Shown here one piece after another: positions 48,928 through 56,890 of a DNA stretch of 64,000 nt. This stretch comes from a virus: positions 62,001-126,000 of the IMG/VR virus record IMGVR_UViG_3300018022_000003; one strand, written 5' to 3'. The notes beneath the pieces are model-generated. The model had not been told where the DNA came from and searched no databases. It saw nothing but the letters and a program-made list of their open reading frames with translations. The position numbers and the translations under genes are program-made. Position 1 is the first letter of the stretch. Each line of letters starts with the position of its first letter.

Positions 48928-49264
48928 TCTTGTCCCCCTGCCACATCTCCTCCGTGTGCCCGCACTCCCTGCACTGCCAGGAGTCGCCCATCACGTCGTG
49001 GACCTCCTCCATCCTCTTGCCGCACCCTGGACAGACGCCAAAGCGGGCGTCCGCCTCCTTGAGTAGCTGCCGCAGGGCCTTACTGACCCTGTATACCCTT
49101 TCCTCGGGCTTCTTCTTCCTCCTGGGGGCCTGGAGGCGGGCCACCACCTCGACATAGACGTCCCCGCTGTCAATGCCCAGAGCCTTTGCCACCCCCCCGC
49201 CTACCAGGAGGTCCAGCTTCCCCTGGCGCAGGGGGACATATCCCTTGTAGCTGAACCGCTTCAC
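48920..49264 (-). CDS. Zinc-ribbon protein, 114 aa
   Basis: GTG at 49264 overlaps the preceding stop (GTGA). A basic, beta-type N-terminal half is followed by CPGCGKR and CRECGH, a classic zinc ribbon (about 78-103). It may bind DNA or RNA polymerase; no family recognised. Confidence 0.6.
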   Translation of the reverse strand: MKRFSYKGYVPLRQGKLDLLVGGGVAKALGIDSGDVYVEVVARLQAPRRKKKPEERVYRVSKALRQLLKEADARFGVCPGCGKRMEEVHDVMGDSWQCRECGHTEEMWQGDKSG

Positions 49265-49566
49265 TGCCCCTCCAGTGCCTTGATTTTCTCGGGGTCCGCC
49301 GCCCTGGCTATGGCTATGAGGTCGGCCAGGTTGACGTTCAGCAGGCCGGAGGCCCCCTTCACGATAGTCAGGAAGAGGTTGTATCCCCCTACCATGTTGG
49401 GGGTCATGCTGGCGTCGCTCAAGCGGAGGTGGGGCACGCAGCCGTTGTCCAGGCCGTGCCCGTGGACGCACCCGAACACCCCCTGCTTGTCCGGGGTGCG
49501 CATGTCGGGCCAGCAGTCCTTGGTTATCTCCACCAGGGCCTCGTGAAGGTCGGCGAGCCTGCTCAT
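49261..49566 (-). CDS. Small unknown protein, 101 aa, first in its operon
   Basis: ATG at 49566, just after promoter copy 8. A Cys/His patch (FGCVHGHGLDNGC, about 31-43) and a hydrophobic C-terminal half. Head of a minus-strand chain that runs to about 46878. Confidence 0.55.
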   Translation of the reverse strand: MSRLADLHEALVEITKDCWPDMRTPDKQGVFGCVHGHGLDNGCVPHLRLSDASMTPNMVGGYNLFLTIVKGASGLLNVNLADLIAIARAADPEKIKALEGQ

Positions 49567-49588
49567 CGGGGTTGGTCCCTCCGCTATA

Positions 49589-49626
49589 AGAATACACCGG
49601 GCGGGCCTGCCTTCCCCTGGGATTCC
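49589..49626 (-). promoter_or_regulatory. Phage promoter-like element, copy 8
   Basis: Minus strand: GGAATCCC (49626-49619), then, after about 20 bases, GGTGTATTCT (49598-49589). Weaker than the others but at the same place before an operon. It faces away from the terminase gene. Confidence 0.6.
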
Positions 49627-49653
49627 TCTATTGCTCTCTCATATAGGAGGGGT

Positions 49654-51678
49654 ATGCCCAGCGCAGGCAGGTTCAGGAGGGGAGAGGGCTTCATCAGCAA
49701 GTCGGTGGAGGAGAGGGGGATATCCGTCCCCCACGAGACCCTCAACGCCGTGGACTTCATAGAGTCCCACCGTGGCCTGAGCGTCAGGCTCTTCCCCGTC
49801 CAGCGCCTCATCATAAAGTGCGTGTTCGGCGTCCCGATGGATTACAAGGAGAAGAAGGTCCCCCTCTACGACGTCTTCCGGGAGCGCCTGCTCACCACGG
49901 TCACGGAGTCCGAGGCCCTGCATATCTTCCACGAGGAGGGGCGCTGCAACATAGGGGACTGGCGGGACATCCCCGAGAGGGGGTACAACGAGGCCTGCAT
50001 CATCGCTGGCCGCAGGGGGGGCAAGTCCCAGCTAGTCAGCGCCATGGCGGCATACAAGCTCTACCTCCTCCTCAACTTCCGCAGCCCCCAGGAGTACTTC
50101 GACCTCGTCCCGAACTCCCACATAGACTTCACCTTCCTGGCCCAGGACGAGGAGGGGTCGGACCGCCTCTACGACAAGCTGCGTGAGGACGTCAACCGGG
50201 CCCCCTTCTTCGCCCCCTTCTTCAAGGCAGGCACCGGCACCTGGATGGGGTTCATCACCGAGTCCGACCGTGGCAAGAGGGATGTCACCCCCACCGTCAA
50301 CGTGGACTCCCACCCCTGCACCACCCGCTCCGTGCGCAGCCCCAGCAGCCTTATGCTGGCCCTGGACGAGTTCGCCCACTTCCGGTCGGAGAAGGGTTCC
50401 ACCTCGGACGAGGTCTACCAGGCGGCCACGCCCAGCACCCTCAACTTCCACCATGCCGAGCTGCTGAACGGCTCCTGGATAAGCCAGGAGCAGATGAAGC
50501 ACCTCGACCCCCCGCAGTACAGGGAGTTCCAGGACTCGCTCATCGTCAGCATCAGCTCCCCCTGGACCAAGGTCGGCAAGATGTACGACCTCCACAGGCT
50601 GGCCCTGGACAAGGGGAAGGACTCCAGCATCTTCACCCTGAGGGTATCGACGGCGGAGATGAACCCCACCGTCCTCCCCAAGATACTCCACGAGGAGCAC
50701 GAGAAGAGTCCGATGACGTTCAGGGCGGAGTACGGGGGGCAGTTCCTCGACTCCTCCGAGACCTACGTCACCGAGGCCACTATCCGGGCATGCACGGACG
50801 TCAGGTACACCGAGGGGCCCGACCCCAAGCCCATCCCCGAGACCGCCCGCCTCAACCTGACGGTCTTCGCCCCCTCCTGCATCGGCCGGCAGTACTTCTG
50901 GGGCCTGGACCTGGGCATGATGAGGAACGCCACGGCGGTCGCCATCGGGCACCTGGAGCACGTCGGGGGCAAGAACCCCCTGATGCTGGTGTACGACTAC
51001 ATCGACCGCATGATGGTCGGGGAGAGGTTCGAGGGGCCCGGGGTGGAGGCGGTGCCCGGCGCTACCAAGTACGTCGGCTACCGGGCGCTGCCCCTGGAGG
51101 ACATCGTCCTCTGGCTGCGGGCGCTCAACCGGGTCATGCCCTGCTTCCGTGGGGCCACCGACCAGCACGGCGGGCAGCAGCTCGTCCAGCTATTGGAGAT
51201 AAACGAGATATACAATATCGAGCTGCTCAACCTCACTACCATTATAAACTCCCAGATGGCCTTCGCCCTCAAGGGGTACATGGACAACACCAGGTGCAGG
51301 TTCCCCTACGTCCCCAGGTTCATGCACGAGCTGAGGACGGTGGAGGCGGAGTACGTCGGCAAGTACCAGATTAGGGTCCAGGCACCCCCGGAGAAGGGGG
51401 CCACGGACGACATGTGCGACGCCGCCGAGGAGGTCGCCTACGTCGCCCAGAAGTGGCTGATGGACGAGGGGGGCCTGCACGTGGACCCCTCCGGGGCCAG
51501 CCTCGCCATCCAGGAGCAGATGCAGAAGCCGCCCGCCCCCCTCATGTCCCTGGACGGGGTAAGCATGACGGACATCAAGGTCATAGAGCGGATGCGCAGG
51601 CTACAGAGGGGGCTGATGATGTCCCCCGGCACGGTGGTGGTGGCCAACCCCTTCCACCGGAGGACGAGGCTGAGGTAA
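49654..51678 (+). CDS. terL: Large terminase subunit
   Basis: 674 residues. The ATPase has a Walker A-like AGRRGGKS (118-125) and a Walker B MLALDE with acidic pair 238-239. The C-terminal nuclease has an RNase-H-like core with FWGLDLGM (Asp419) and a late DDMCDAAE acid segment. The enzyme cuts and pumps DNA into the prohead. The start at 49654, chosen over an earlier frame, follows ATATAGGAGGGGT and an AT-rich patch in the divergent gap with promoter copy 8. No small terminase gene is recognisable beside it. Confidence 0.92.
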   Translation: MPSAGRFRRGEGFISKSVEERGISVPHETLNAVDFIESHRGLSVRLFPVQRLIIKCVFGVPMDYKEKKVPLYDVFRERLLTTVTESEALHIFHEEGRCNIGDWRDIPERGYNEACIIAGRRGGKSQLVSAMAAYKLYLLLNFRSPQEYFDLVPNSHIDFTFLAQDEEGSDRLYDKLREDVNRAPFFAPFFKAGTGTWMGFITESDRGKRDVTPTVNVDSHPCTTRSVRSPSSLMLALDEFAHFRSEKGSTSDEVYQAATPSTLNFHHAELLNGSWISQEQMKHLDPPQYREFQDSLIVSISSPWTKVGKMYDLHRLALDKGKDSSIFTLRVSTAEMNPTVLPKILHEEHEKSPMTFRAEYGGQFLDSSETYVTEATIRACTDVRYTEGPDPKPIPETARLNLTVFAPSCIGRQYFWGLDLGMMRNATAVAIGHLEHVGGKNPLMLVYDYIDRMMVGERFEGPGVEAVPGATKYVGYRALPLEDIVLWLRALNRVMPCFRGATDQHGGQQLVQLLEINEIYNIELLNLTTIINSQMAFALKGYMDNTRCRFPYVPRFMHELRTVEAEYVGKYQIRVQAPPEKGATDDMCDAAEEVAYVAQKWLMDEGGLHVDPSGASLAIQEQMQKPPAPLMSLDGVSMTDIKVIERMRRLQRGLMMSPGTVVVANPFHRRTRLR

Positions 51679-51733
51679 ACCCCTAGCTACACGGCCCATA
51701 TATGAGGGAACCTACCCTCTAGGAGAAGACTGG

Positions 51734-52282
51734 ATGCTGTTCTTCCTGGACCCCAGCGCAGCGCAGCCCGGCCCGTGGACCTGGCTGATAAAGTACGCCC
51801 TCCCCGGCCTGGGATGGCCTACCCTTATCCTAATCGCCTGGAAGATAAGCAGATACCTTGCCAAGGCGGAGGACAAGGCCAAGGAGGTCCTCACCTCCGC
51901 CGTGAAGGACATCGAGGCCAACACCAAGACCATCAAGTCGGCCGACGAGAGCCTGTCCAGGCTTGCAGGCACCTTTGAGCAGCACACCAAGGACGACGAC
52001 CGCAACTTCAAGGACATCTATGACACCCTGAAGGACCACCGGGAGCAGTCCAGGGCCATGCTGGAACTCCTGAACAGCCGTACGACGCTCTTCGGGGACG
52101 TCTCCAAGGCCATCCAGTCCCTTGCCGAGGCGATACACCACCAGTCGGACGTGCATGCCTCGCAGTTCGAGATTATCCGGGGGATAGCCGAGAGGCAGGC
52201 CACGCTTGCCGCCAACCAGGAGCATATCACGCAGGGCTTCCAGAGGGTGGTCGAGCAGCTCATCTCCCTGATGAAGGAGTAG
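51734..52282 (+). CDS. Membrane-anchored coiled-coil protein, 182 aa
   Basis: ATG behind CTAGGAGAAGACTGG. A single membrane segment (about 17-37) is followed by a long Lys/Asp/Glu-rich coiled coil (45-180). The layout matches the smaller protein at 4648-4929. A holin, spanin-like or membrane-tether role is possible, but a lysis function is not shown. It follows the terminase by 55 bases. Confidence 0.62.
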   Translation: MLFFLDPSAAQPGPWTWLIKYALPGLGWPTLILIAWKISRYLAKAEDKAKEVLTSAVKDIEANTKTIKSADESLSRLAGTFEQHTKDDDRNFKDIYDTLKDHREQSRAMLELLNSRTTLFGDVSKAIQSLAEAIHHQSDVHASQFEIIRGIAERQATLAANQEHITQGFQRVVEQLISLMKE

Positions 52283-52291
52283 CGGGACGGT

Positions 52292-52552
52292 ATGGGTACA
52301 GAGGACAAGGACGACAAGGGGAAGGGCAGCGGCCTCCCTATGGGGAAGCTTGAGGACGCCCTGGTCCGGTTCGAGAACACGGGCCTGGCGGGCCCCGTGC
52401 TTGCCTCCCCCATGGAGAAGCTGGAGGATACCCTGGTCCGGTTCGAGACCATGTGCCTGAACGGGACAGGGCAGCATTTCAGGAACAGGCTGAAGGCAAG
52501 GGTGGGCACCAGGCTCCATACCATGCTGGCCCGGCTGGGAAGCCTGTCGTAG
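52292..52552 (+). CDS. Small protein with internal duplication, 86 aa
   Basis: Contains MGKLEDALVRFENTGLAGP and, 24 residues on, MEKLEDTLVRFETMCLNG: two copies of an amphipathic helix. Start behind AGCGGGACGGT. Unknown function; the duplicate helices suggest a dimer or oligomer interface. Confidence 0.55.
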   Translation: MGTEDKDDKGKGSGLPMGKLEDALVRFENTGLAGPVLASPMEKLEDTLVRFETMCLNGTGQHFRNRLKARVGTRLHTMLARLGSLS

Positions 52553-52562
52553 GGGAGAGCAG

Positions 52563-52949
52563 ATGATTATAAAGCACTTGACAGCACTCGACACCAAGGC
52601 GGCCGCCGATGGCACCTGGACCTGGGTAGGCAACTGGTCGGCCATGTCCGTCCATATCGTAGGGCTGGAGGGGGACGTCTGGGTGGAGGTCTCGAACGAC
52701 CCGGCCGCCGACCCGGCCCGCTATGCCAGCCCCCCCACCATACCGGAGGGGTGCGACATCACCGGCAACCTCACCTCCGGCGGCTCCCCCCCGGCCATCG
52801 TCGAGGAGGTCAGCATCGCCTACAGCCGGGACGGCACGCAGGTCATGGTCAGCCCCTCTGCCCTGGTATGGAAGTGGCTCCGTGTGTGCAAGAGCGGGGG
52901 GGGCGCTACCGATACCGTCGCCTACCTGATGGGCCAGGTGGAGGCCTAG
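52563..52949 (+). CDS. Possible beta-sandwich virion protein, 128 aa
   Basis: ATG behind AGGGGAGAGCAG. Beta-rich, Trp/Val-heavy, with a WNWV-like N-terminal strand and a SIAYSRDGTQVMV centre. Typical of small decoration or fibre-tip proteins. Assignment by composition only. Confidence 0.55.
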   Translation: MIIKHLTALDTKAAADGTWTWVGNWSAMSVHIVGLEGDVWVEVSNDPAADPARYASPPTIPEGCDITGNLTSGGSPPAIVEEVSIAYSRDGTQVMVSPSALVWKWLRVCKSGGGATDTVAYLMGQVEA

Positions 52950-53788
52950 CCCGTGAAGGGGTGCATGGCGCACTCCAGGAACCGCAGGTAGTCCTCCCGC
53001 AGCCTCGGGGCACCTACCGGCTCCGGCCTTCCCAGGGCGGCAGGCGGCAGGCCCCCTTCCCTCCCTACCACCTTGACTCCTACCTCGCCGAGGATGCTGG
53101 TACGGTCGTCGTCCGGGCCGACGTACACGACCGGCGTCCCGAACGCCACGCAGGGTAGGGCCGCATGCAGGCGGGACGTGAACACCAGCTCCGCCCTGCG
53201 GTACCGTGCGAGGAGGCCGTAGGCCTCCCTGTACTGCCCTGCCACCGTCTCCTCGCTGGCCTCCTCGTAGGAGAAGGGGGGGAGGGTATGGGACACGGCG
53301 ACGGCGTCCCCGTAGGCCCCGGACACCGCCCTGTAGACCTCCTCCCCCGTGTCAACGCAGAACACCCCCTCCCTCTTCCCCTGGTACGGCGGCAGGGTAA
53401 GGGTGGCGCACCCCACCAGGACGGAGGGGAGGCCGTGCCTGCGGAGGAACCCCTCCGTGGCCGGGTCCCTGCACCCGACTATGCCGCAGGGCCTTACCGC
53501 CTCGGCCGTCTCCGTGGTCCGGCAGAAGGGGGCTATATGGATGCCCACGTACCTGACGTCACGGAACCAGTCCCTCCTGGGCATGCCGTAGAACGCCATC
53601 CACCCGTTCGCCAGCAGGACCAGGTCCCCCTGCTCCGTCAGGTGGTCCCGTGGCACGAGCCTCCGTGGGGCCACGTGCTGGAGCAGGGCAAGGGTCTGGA
53701 TATGGTCCCCCAGGTTGTGGTTGAAGTACGAGAGCACGCAGAAGGGCGAGTCGTCGTCCAGGGCCATCAGTTCTTCGAGGCTTTTCAT
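52946..53788 (-). CDS. Polysaccharide pyruvyl transferase family protein
   Basis: 280 residues. The N-terminal NHNLGDHIQTLAL segment and the C-terminal TSRLHAALPCVAFGTPVVYVG block are hallmark motifs of pyruvyl transferases (CsaB/WcaK type), which add pyruvate ketals to surface sugars. An intact second domain and VGCRDPATEGFLRRHG are also present. It is the last gene of the glycan cluster. Start at 53788; the binding site GGGCGGG is weak. Confidence 0.83.
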   Translation of the reverse strand: MKSLEELMALDDDSPFCVLSYFNHNLGDHIQTLALLQHVAPRRLVPRDHLTEQGDLVLLANGWMAFYGMPRRDWFRDVRYVGIHIAPFCRTTETAEAVRPCGIVGCRDPATEGFLRRHGLPSVLVGCATLTLPPYQGKREGVFCVDTGEEVYRAVSGAYGDAVAVSHTLPPFSYEEASEETVAGQYREAYGLLARYRRAELVFTSRLHAALPCVAFGTPVVYVGPDDDRTSILGEVGVKVVGREGGLPPAALGRPEPVGAPRLREDYLRFLECAMHPFTG

Positions 53789-53899
53789 CTACCCGCCCCT
53801 TTCTTAGAGGTCCCCGGTGCCCATCCAAGAGGGGGGCTTTAGCTCCCCTGGGCCACGAGCCATAGGGACTGCCACTGAACTGGCTCCCGCACCGTGGCA

Positions 53900-53942
53900 G
53901 GGGAGGAGGGGCCGGGACCGGGGAAAGTCGGTCCTCCTCCCC
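53900..53942 (-). terminator. Large hairpin ending the glycosyltransferase gene
   Basis: GGGGAGGA (53900-53907) pairs with TCCTCCCC (53935-53942), and inside it GGACCG (53915-53920) with CGGTCC (53929-53934). It begins four bases after the stop of the gene at 53946. The rest of the gap to 53789 holds nothing recognisable. Confidence 0.68.
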
Positions 53943-53945
53943 AAC

Positions 53946-55643
53946 TTACCTCACCAGGAACAGCACCTTCTTGCCCTGCGGCGTATCTACCACCTCCTCC
54001 AGGTGCTCCGGCATCGTCTTGCGTAGCTGCATATGGTAGGACGACCCCATAGGGCATACCGCTGCCACCCTGAACCCCCTGGATACCGCATGGTTGACCT
54101 TGTTCCCCAGTATGGTGCTCTGCCAGTCCGACCTCGGCGGGGGGGCAGGAGGGCGCTGCGGCACGGGGCGCTGGGGGATAGTGGGGCGCTGGGCTGGCGG
54201 CCGCTGGACCTGCACGGGGCGCTGGGGCCCGGGGACGGGCATGATTATCGGGACTGGCCGGGGCGGCACGGCCGGGGGCCTGGGCGGGAAGGGCTTCCTC
54301 CCCGTCAGCATGTCGTGGCACTCCTCCATGTCCCCGGCGCTCGGGAGCTGTGTCACCACCACCGTATCCTTGCTGATTATCTTCTGGAAGGGGACCTGGT
54401 TCCTGTGCGGGTCGAGGAACGGGGGGATAAGGTACCCAGGGAGGGGCTTCAGCCTTATGCCCGCCTTCCCTAGCACCTGCCCTACCCACCTGTCCTCCGC
54501 CCAGTCCCCGTAGAAGGGGGCGTCGGCCACCATCCCCATCGCCTTCCTGGAGAGCCAGTATGCCCCGCCGCTGGCGTAGTCGTACCTGATGGTCCCGTTG
54601 GGCAGCGGCGGGATTCCCATCGCCACGCTGCCGCAGTCGTTCCTGGGCAGGAACAGCCCGGCATAGTCCTCCCTCGGCACCGCCAGGTTGGCGACGTTCA
54701 CGTAGCAGTCGTCGTCCGTCTTCATCATGCTGTCGTAGCCCTTCCCCAGCGCCCACCCGCACAGGGCCTTGGTCTTGAGCGGCAGGGACAGGTAGTCGTC
54801 CGGTACCCCCAGCTTCTCCCCGTCGAAGGCCACGACGTCGTAGCCCGCCGCCTCGGCGGCCGGCACCCACGTCTTCCTCTGTATGGCGAGCCTCTCCCTG
54901 TACCTCGGCTGGCCGCAGGTCACGATGGCTATGAGGGCGTTCTTGCGTGCCTTCCACCTTGCCTGGTCGGGCTTCTCCAGGTGCTTTATCTTCGGGGAGA
55001 AGGCGGCAGGGCTTACGGTCATCCAGCGCTCCGGGTGCCTTATGGCCCTGGGGTCCGGGTAGGCGTATGCGGGGGTCAGGGCCCTTGCCGGGGGATGGTC
55101 CAGGAGGTAGCGGTTGAGGTGCGACTCGTCGTGCCATACCGCCGTTATGCCCTTGGCCTTGTCGGCGTCTATGCTCGCCGCCAGCACCCTGCACATCTCC
55201 AGGAAGGGGTCTGTCCTCCCCCCTTGCAGGCACCCCTGGTAGTAGGCGGGGTCCCCCTCCACATAGGCCGTGGACTCCCTCCTCCTCTCGAAGGTCCCTG
55301 GGTACCCTGGGTGGATGACGGCCGTTATGCCGTCCGAGAAAAGCTCCTCCTCCGTCACCCTCTGGCATGCCAGCATGTCCACGTCCAGGTACAGGAGGTG
55401 CTCGTAGCCCCGCAGCGCCTCCTCCTGCGACAGGAAGGCATGGTAGCGCATCAGGGAGGCCCCCGGCCACCCCAGGTCCGCCCAGGGGGCCTTCGTGACG
55501 CCCCCGAACTCCTCCTCGCTGTCCGTGAACAGGATGACGTCGTGGGGGGGGAAGTTCTCCCTCAGGGAGGCCACGAGGGGGGCCACGAACTTGGTGTACC
55601 TCTCTCCCCCGGTCGCAATCAGCAGTATCGCCAGCTTATGCAT
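53946..55643 (-). CDS. Two-domain glycosyltransferase (GT6-like plus GT31-like)
   Basis: 565 residues. Residues 1-225 resemble family 6 (ABO/alpha-1,3) transferases: YLDVDM with DVD at 87-89 and a WHDESHLNRYLL block near 170-180. Residues 235-440 resemble family 31 beta-1,3-transferases: RLAIQRKTW, a metal-binding KTDDD at 308-312 and EDRWVGQ. A long Pro/Arg linker (about 450-510) leads to a 60-residue end. Two transferases in one chain could add two sugars in succession. It overlaps the methyltransferase gene by eight bases. Confidence 0.8.
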   Translation of the reverse strand: MHKLAILLIATGGERYTKFVAPLVASLRENFPPHDVILFTDSEEEFGGVTKAPWADLGWPGASLMRYHAFLSQEEALRGYEHLLYLDVDMLACQRVTEEELFSDGITAVIHPGYPGTFERRRESTAYVEGDPAYYQGCLQGGRTDPFLEMCRVLAASIDADKAKGITAVWHDESHLNRYLLDHPPARALTPAYAYPDPRAIRHPERWMTVSPAAFSPKIKHLEKPDQARWKARKNALIAIVTCGQPRYRERLAIQRKTWVPAAEAAGYDVVAFDGEKLGVPDDYLSLPLKTKALCGWALGKGYDSMMKTDDDCYVNVANLAVPREDYAGLFLPRNDCGSVAMGIPPLPNGTIRYDYASGGAYWLSRKAMGMVADAPFYGDWAEDRWVGQVLGKAGIRLKPLPGYLIPPFLDPHRNQVPFQKIISKDTVVVTQLPSAGDMEECHDMLTGRKPFPPRPPAVPPRPVPIIMPVPGPQRPVQVQRPPAQRPTIPQRPVPQRPPAPPPRSDWQSTILGNKVNHAVSRGFRVAAVCPMGSSYHMQLRKTMPEHLEEVVDTPQGKKVLFLVR

Positions 55644-56199
55644 TTCTCTTCTCCTGGAACGGGCGGTGCGCCCTTGCTATGTCGTCCTGCACGTAGAAGG
55701 ACCAGTCCGGATGGGCGTCCAGCAGCCTCCTCCTTATGTCCTCCACGGGGGGATAGTCCTTCGCCGTGCCGAAGGCCCGCATGTCGTCTATGACGACCAC
55801 GATGTCGTCCCTCCCCCACCCCAGGATGGCGTCCAGCTCCCCCTGGATGGCGCTGTCCTGCGGGCCACGTGCCGTCCTCCCCTCCGACCAGTGGGCGTCC
55901 AGCCAGAACACCGCTGGCCTTCCTATGCCGTGCAGGATGCAGGGCAGGACCACGGCGCTGTCCCCGTGGAAGAGGTGGACGTTGGGGCACCCTGCGAACC
56001 TTTGCAGGCAGAGGCCGTAGAAGAAGTCGGACAGCTCTATGGAGTAGACGTCCCTGAAGAACCACCTGGTGTACTCTATCGTGTCCCCGTCGCAGGAGCC
56101 TGTCTCCACCAGGGTGTCTATGCCCGCCCTGAGGGCGTACTCCACGAGGGTCCACCGCTTGTACTCGCCTGGGGGCGAGGGGTTATGCCATGCTCCCAT
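55636..56199 (-). CDS. SAM-dependent methyltransferase-like protein
   Basis: 187 residues. A Rossmann-type start LVETGSCDGDTIEYT (motif I-like), VYSIELS, LFHGDS and AVFWLDAHW follow the pattern of class I methyltransferases of the FkbM/CmcI type. These methylate sugars, lipids or peptides. Genomic context supports sugar O-methylation. It overlaps the preceding gene by 17 bases. Confidence 0.75.
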   Translation of the reverse strand: MGAWHNPSPPGEYKRWTLVEYALRAGIDTLVETGSCDGDTIEYTRWFFRDVYSIELSDFFYGLCLQRFAGCPNVHLFHGDSAVVLPCILHGIGRPAVFWLDAHWSEGRTARGPQDSAIQGELDAILGWGRDDIVVVIDDMRAFGTAKDYPPVEDIRRRLLDAHPDWSFYVQDDIARAHRPFQEKRNA

Positions 56200-56890
56200 C
56201 TTTCCCCCTCCTGAAGCCCAGCACCCTCTCGGGGTCCAGGCCCTTGCCGTGCCCGAGGTGGGACAGCTCTGCCACCCATGCCCCCATCCCCGTTATGCGG
56301 TGGTAGTTTATGCCGTTCCTCCGCATGATGTCCCCCACCCACCAGTCCTCTGCCCACAGGTCCATGGGGGCGTCCAGCAGCAGCCCTGCGGCGGCGGCGG
56401 TCAGCCAGTAGCCGTGCGCCCCCCAGATGGCCTCGTCGCCTGGGTTGCACGTCCCGGCGTACTGGTGCCCCTCAAAGCCGCTGCCCCTTATGCCCTCCCA
56501 GTCCAGCACGTAGCTGTCGGCCACGAACTGGAGGCAGTGGGTGTACCCCCGCTCTAGCTGGAACCTGGTAATCTCCTTCTTCTTCCACGGGAGGGCGATA
56601 TAGGCGTCGCAGCAGCCCACCTCCACCTCGTCGGGCAGGAGGGGCCTCCCCATCTCCTCCCTGGAGAAGAACCCGTGGAACCTCCTCCCCCTCTCGTCTA
56701 TGAACCCGTGCTTCTTGCAGTCGTCCAGGAAGCGGTCGGTGAGAGGCTCCAGCGGCACCTCCCCCGGCCTGCCCACGAAGAGGAACAGCGGCCAGGGGCA
56801 CCCCCTCCCCCATGTGTCCCTTATCGCCTGGTGTACCCCGGTCATGGCGAACTTCACGCAGGAATGCACTGCTACGAACGGTCTCAGCAC
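56183..56890 (-). CDS. GT31-like glycosyltransferase
   Basis: 235 residues from a GTG at 56890, overlapping the preceding stop. FVAVHSCVK and AIRDTWG lie at the N terminus, a CLQFVADSYV region stands where DxD would be (metal site degenerate), and AEDWWVGDIMRR is near the C terminus. This mirrors the second half of the gene at 53946, so one may have arisen from the other. Likely transfers galactose or N-acetylgalactosamine. The degenerate DxD leaves activity uncertain. Confidence 0.72.
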   Translation of the reverse strand: MLRPFVAVHSCVKFAMTGVHQAIRDTWGRGCPWPLFLFVGRPGEVPLEPLTDRFLDDCKKHGFIDERGRRFHGFFSREEMGRPLLPDEVEVGCCDAYIALPWKKKEITRFQLERGYTHCLQFVADSYVLDWEGIRGSGFEGHQYAGTCNPGDEAIWGAHGYWLTAAAAGLLLDAPMDLWAEDWWVGDIMRRNGINYHRITGMGAWVAELSHLGHGKGLDPERVLGFRRGKDGSMA

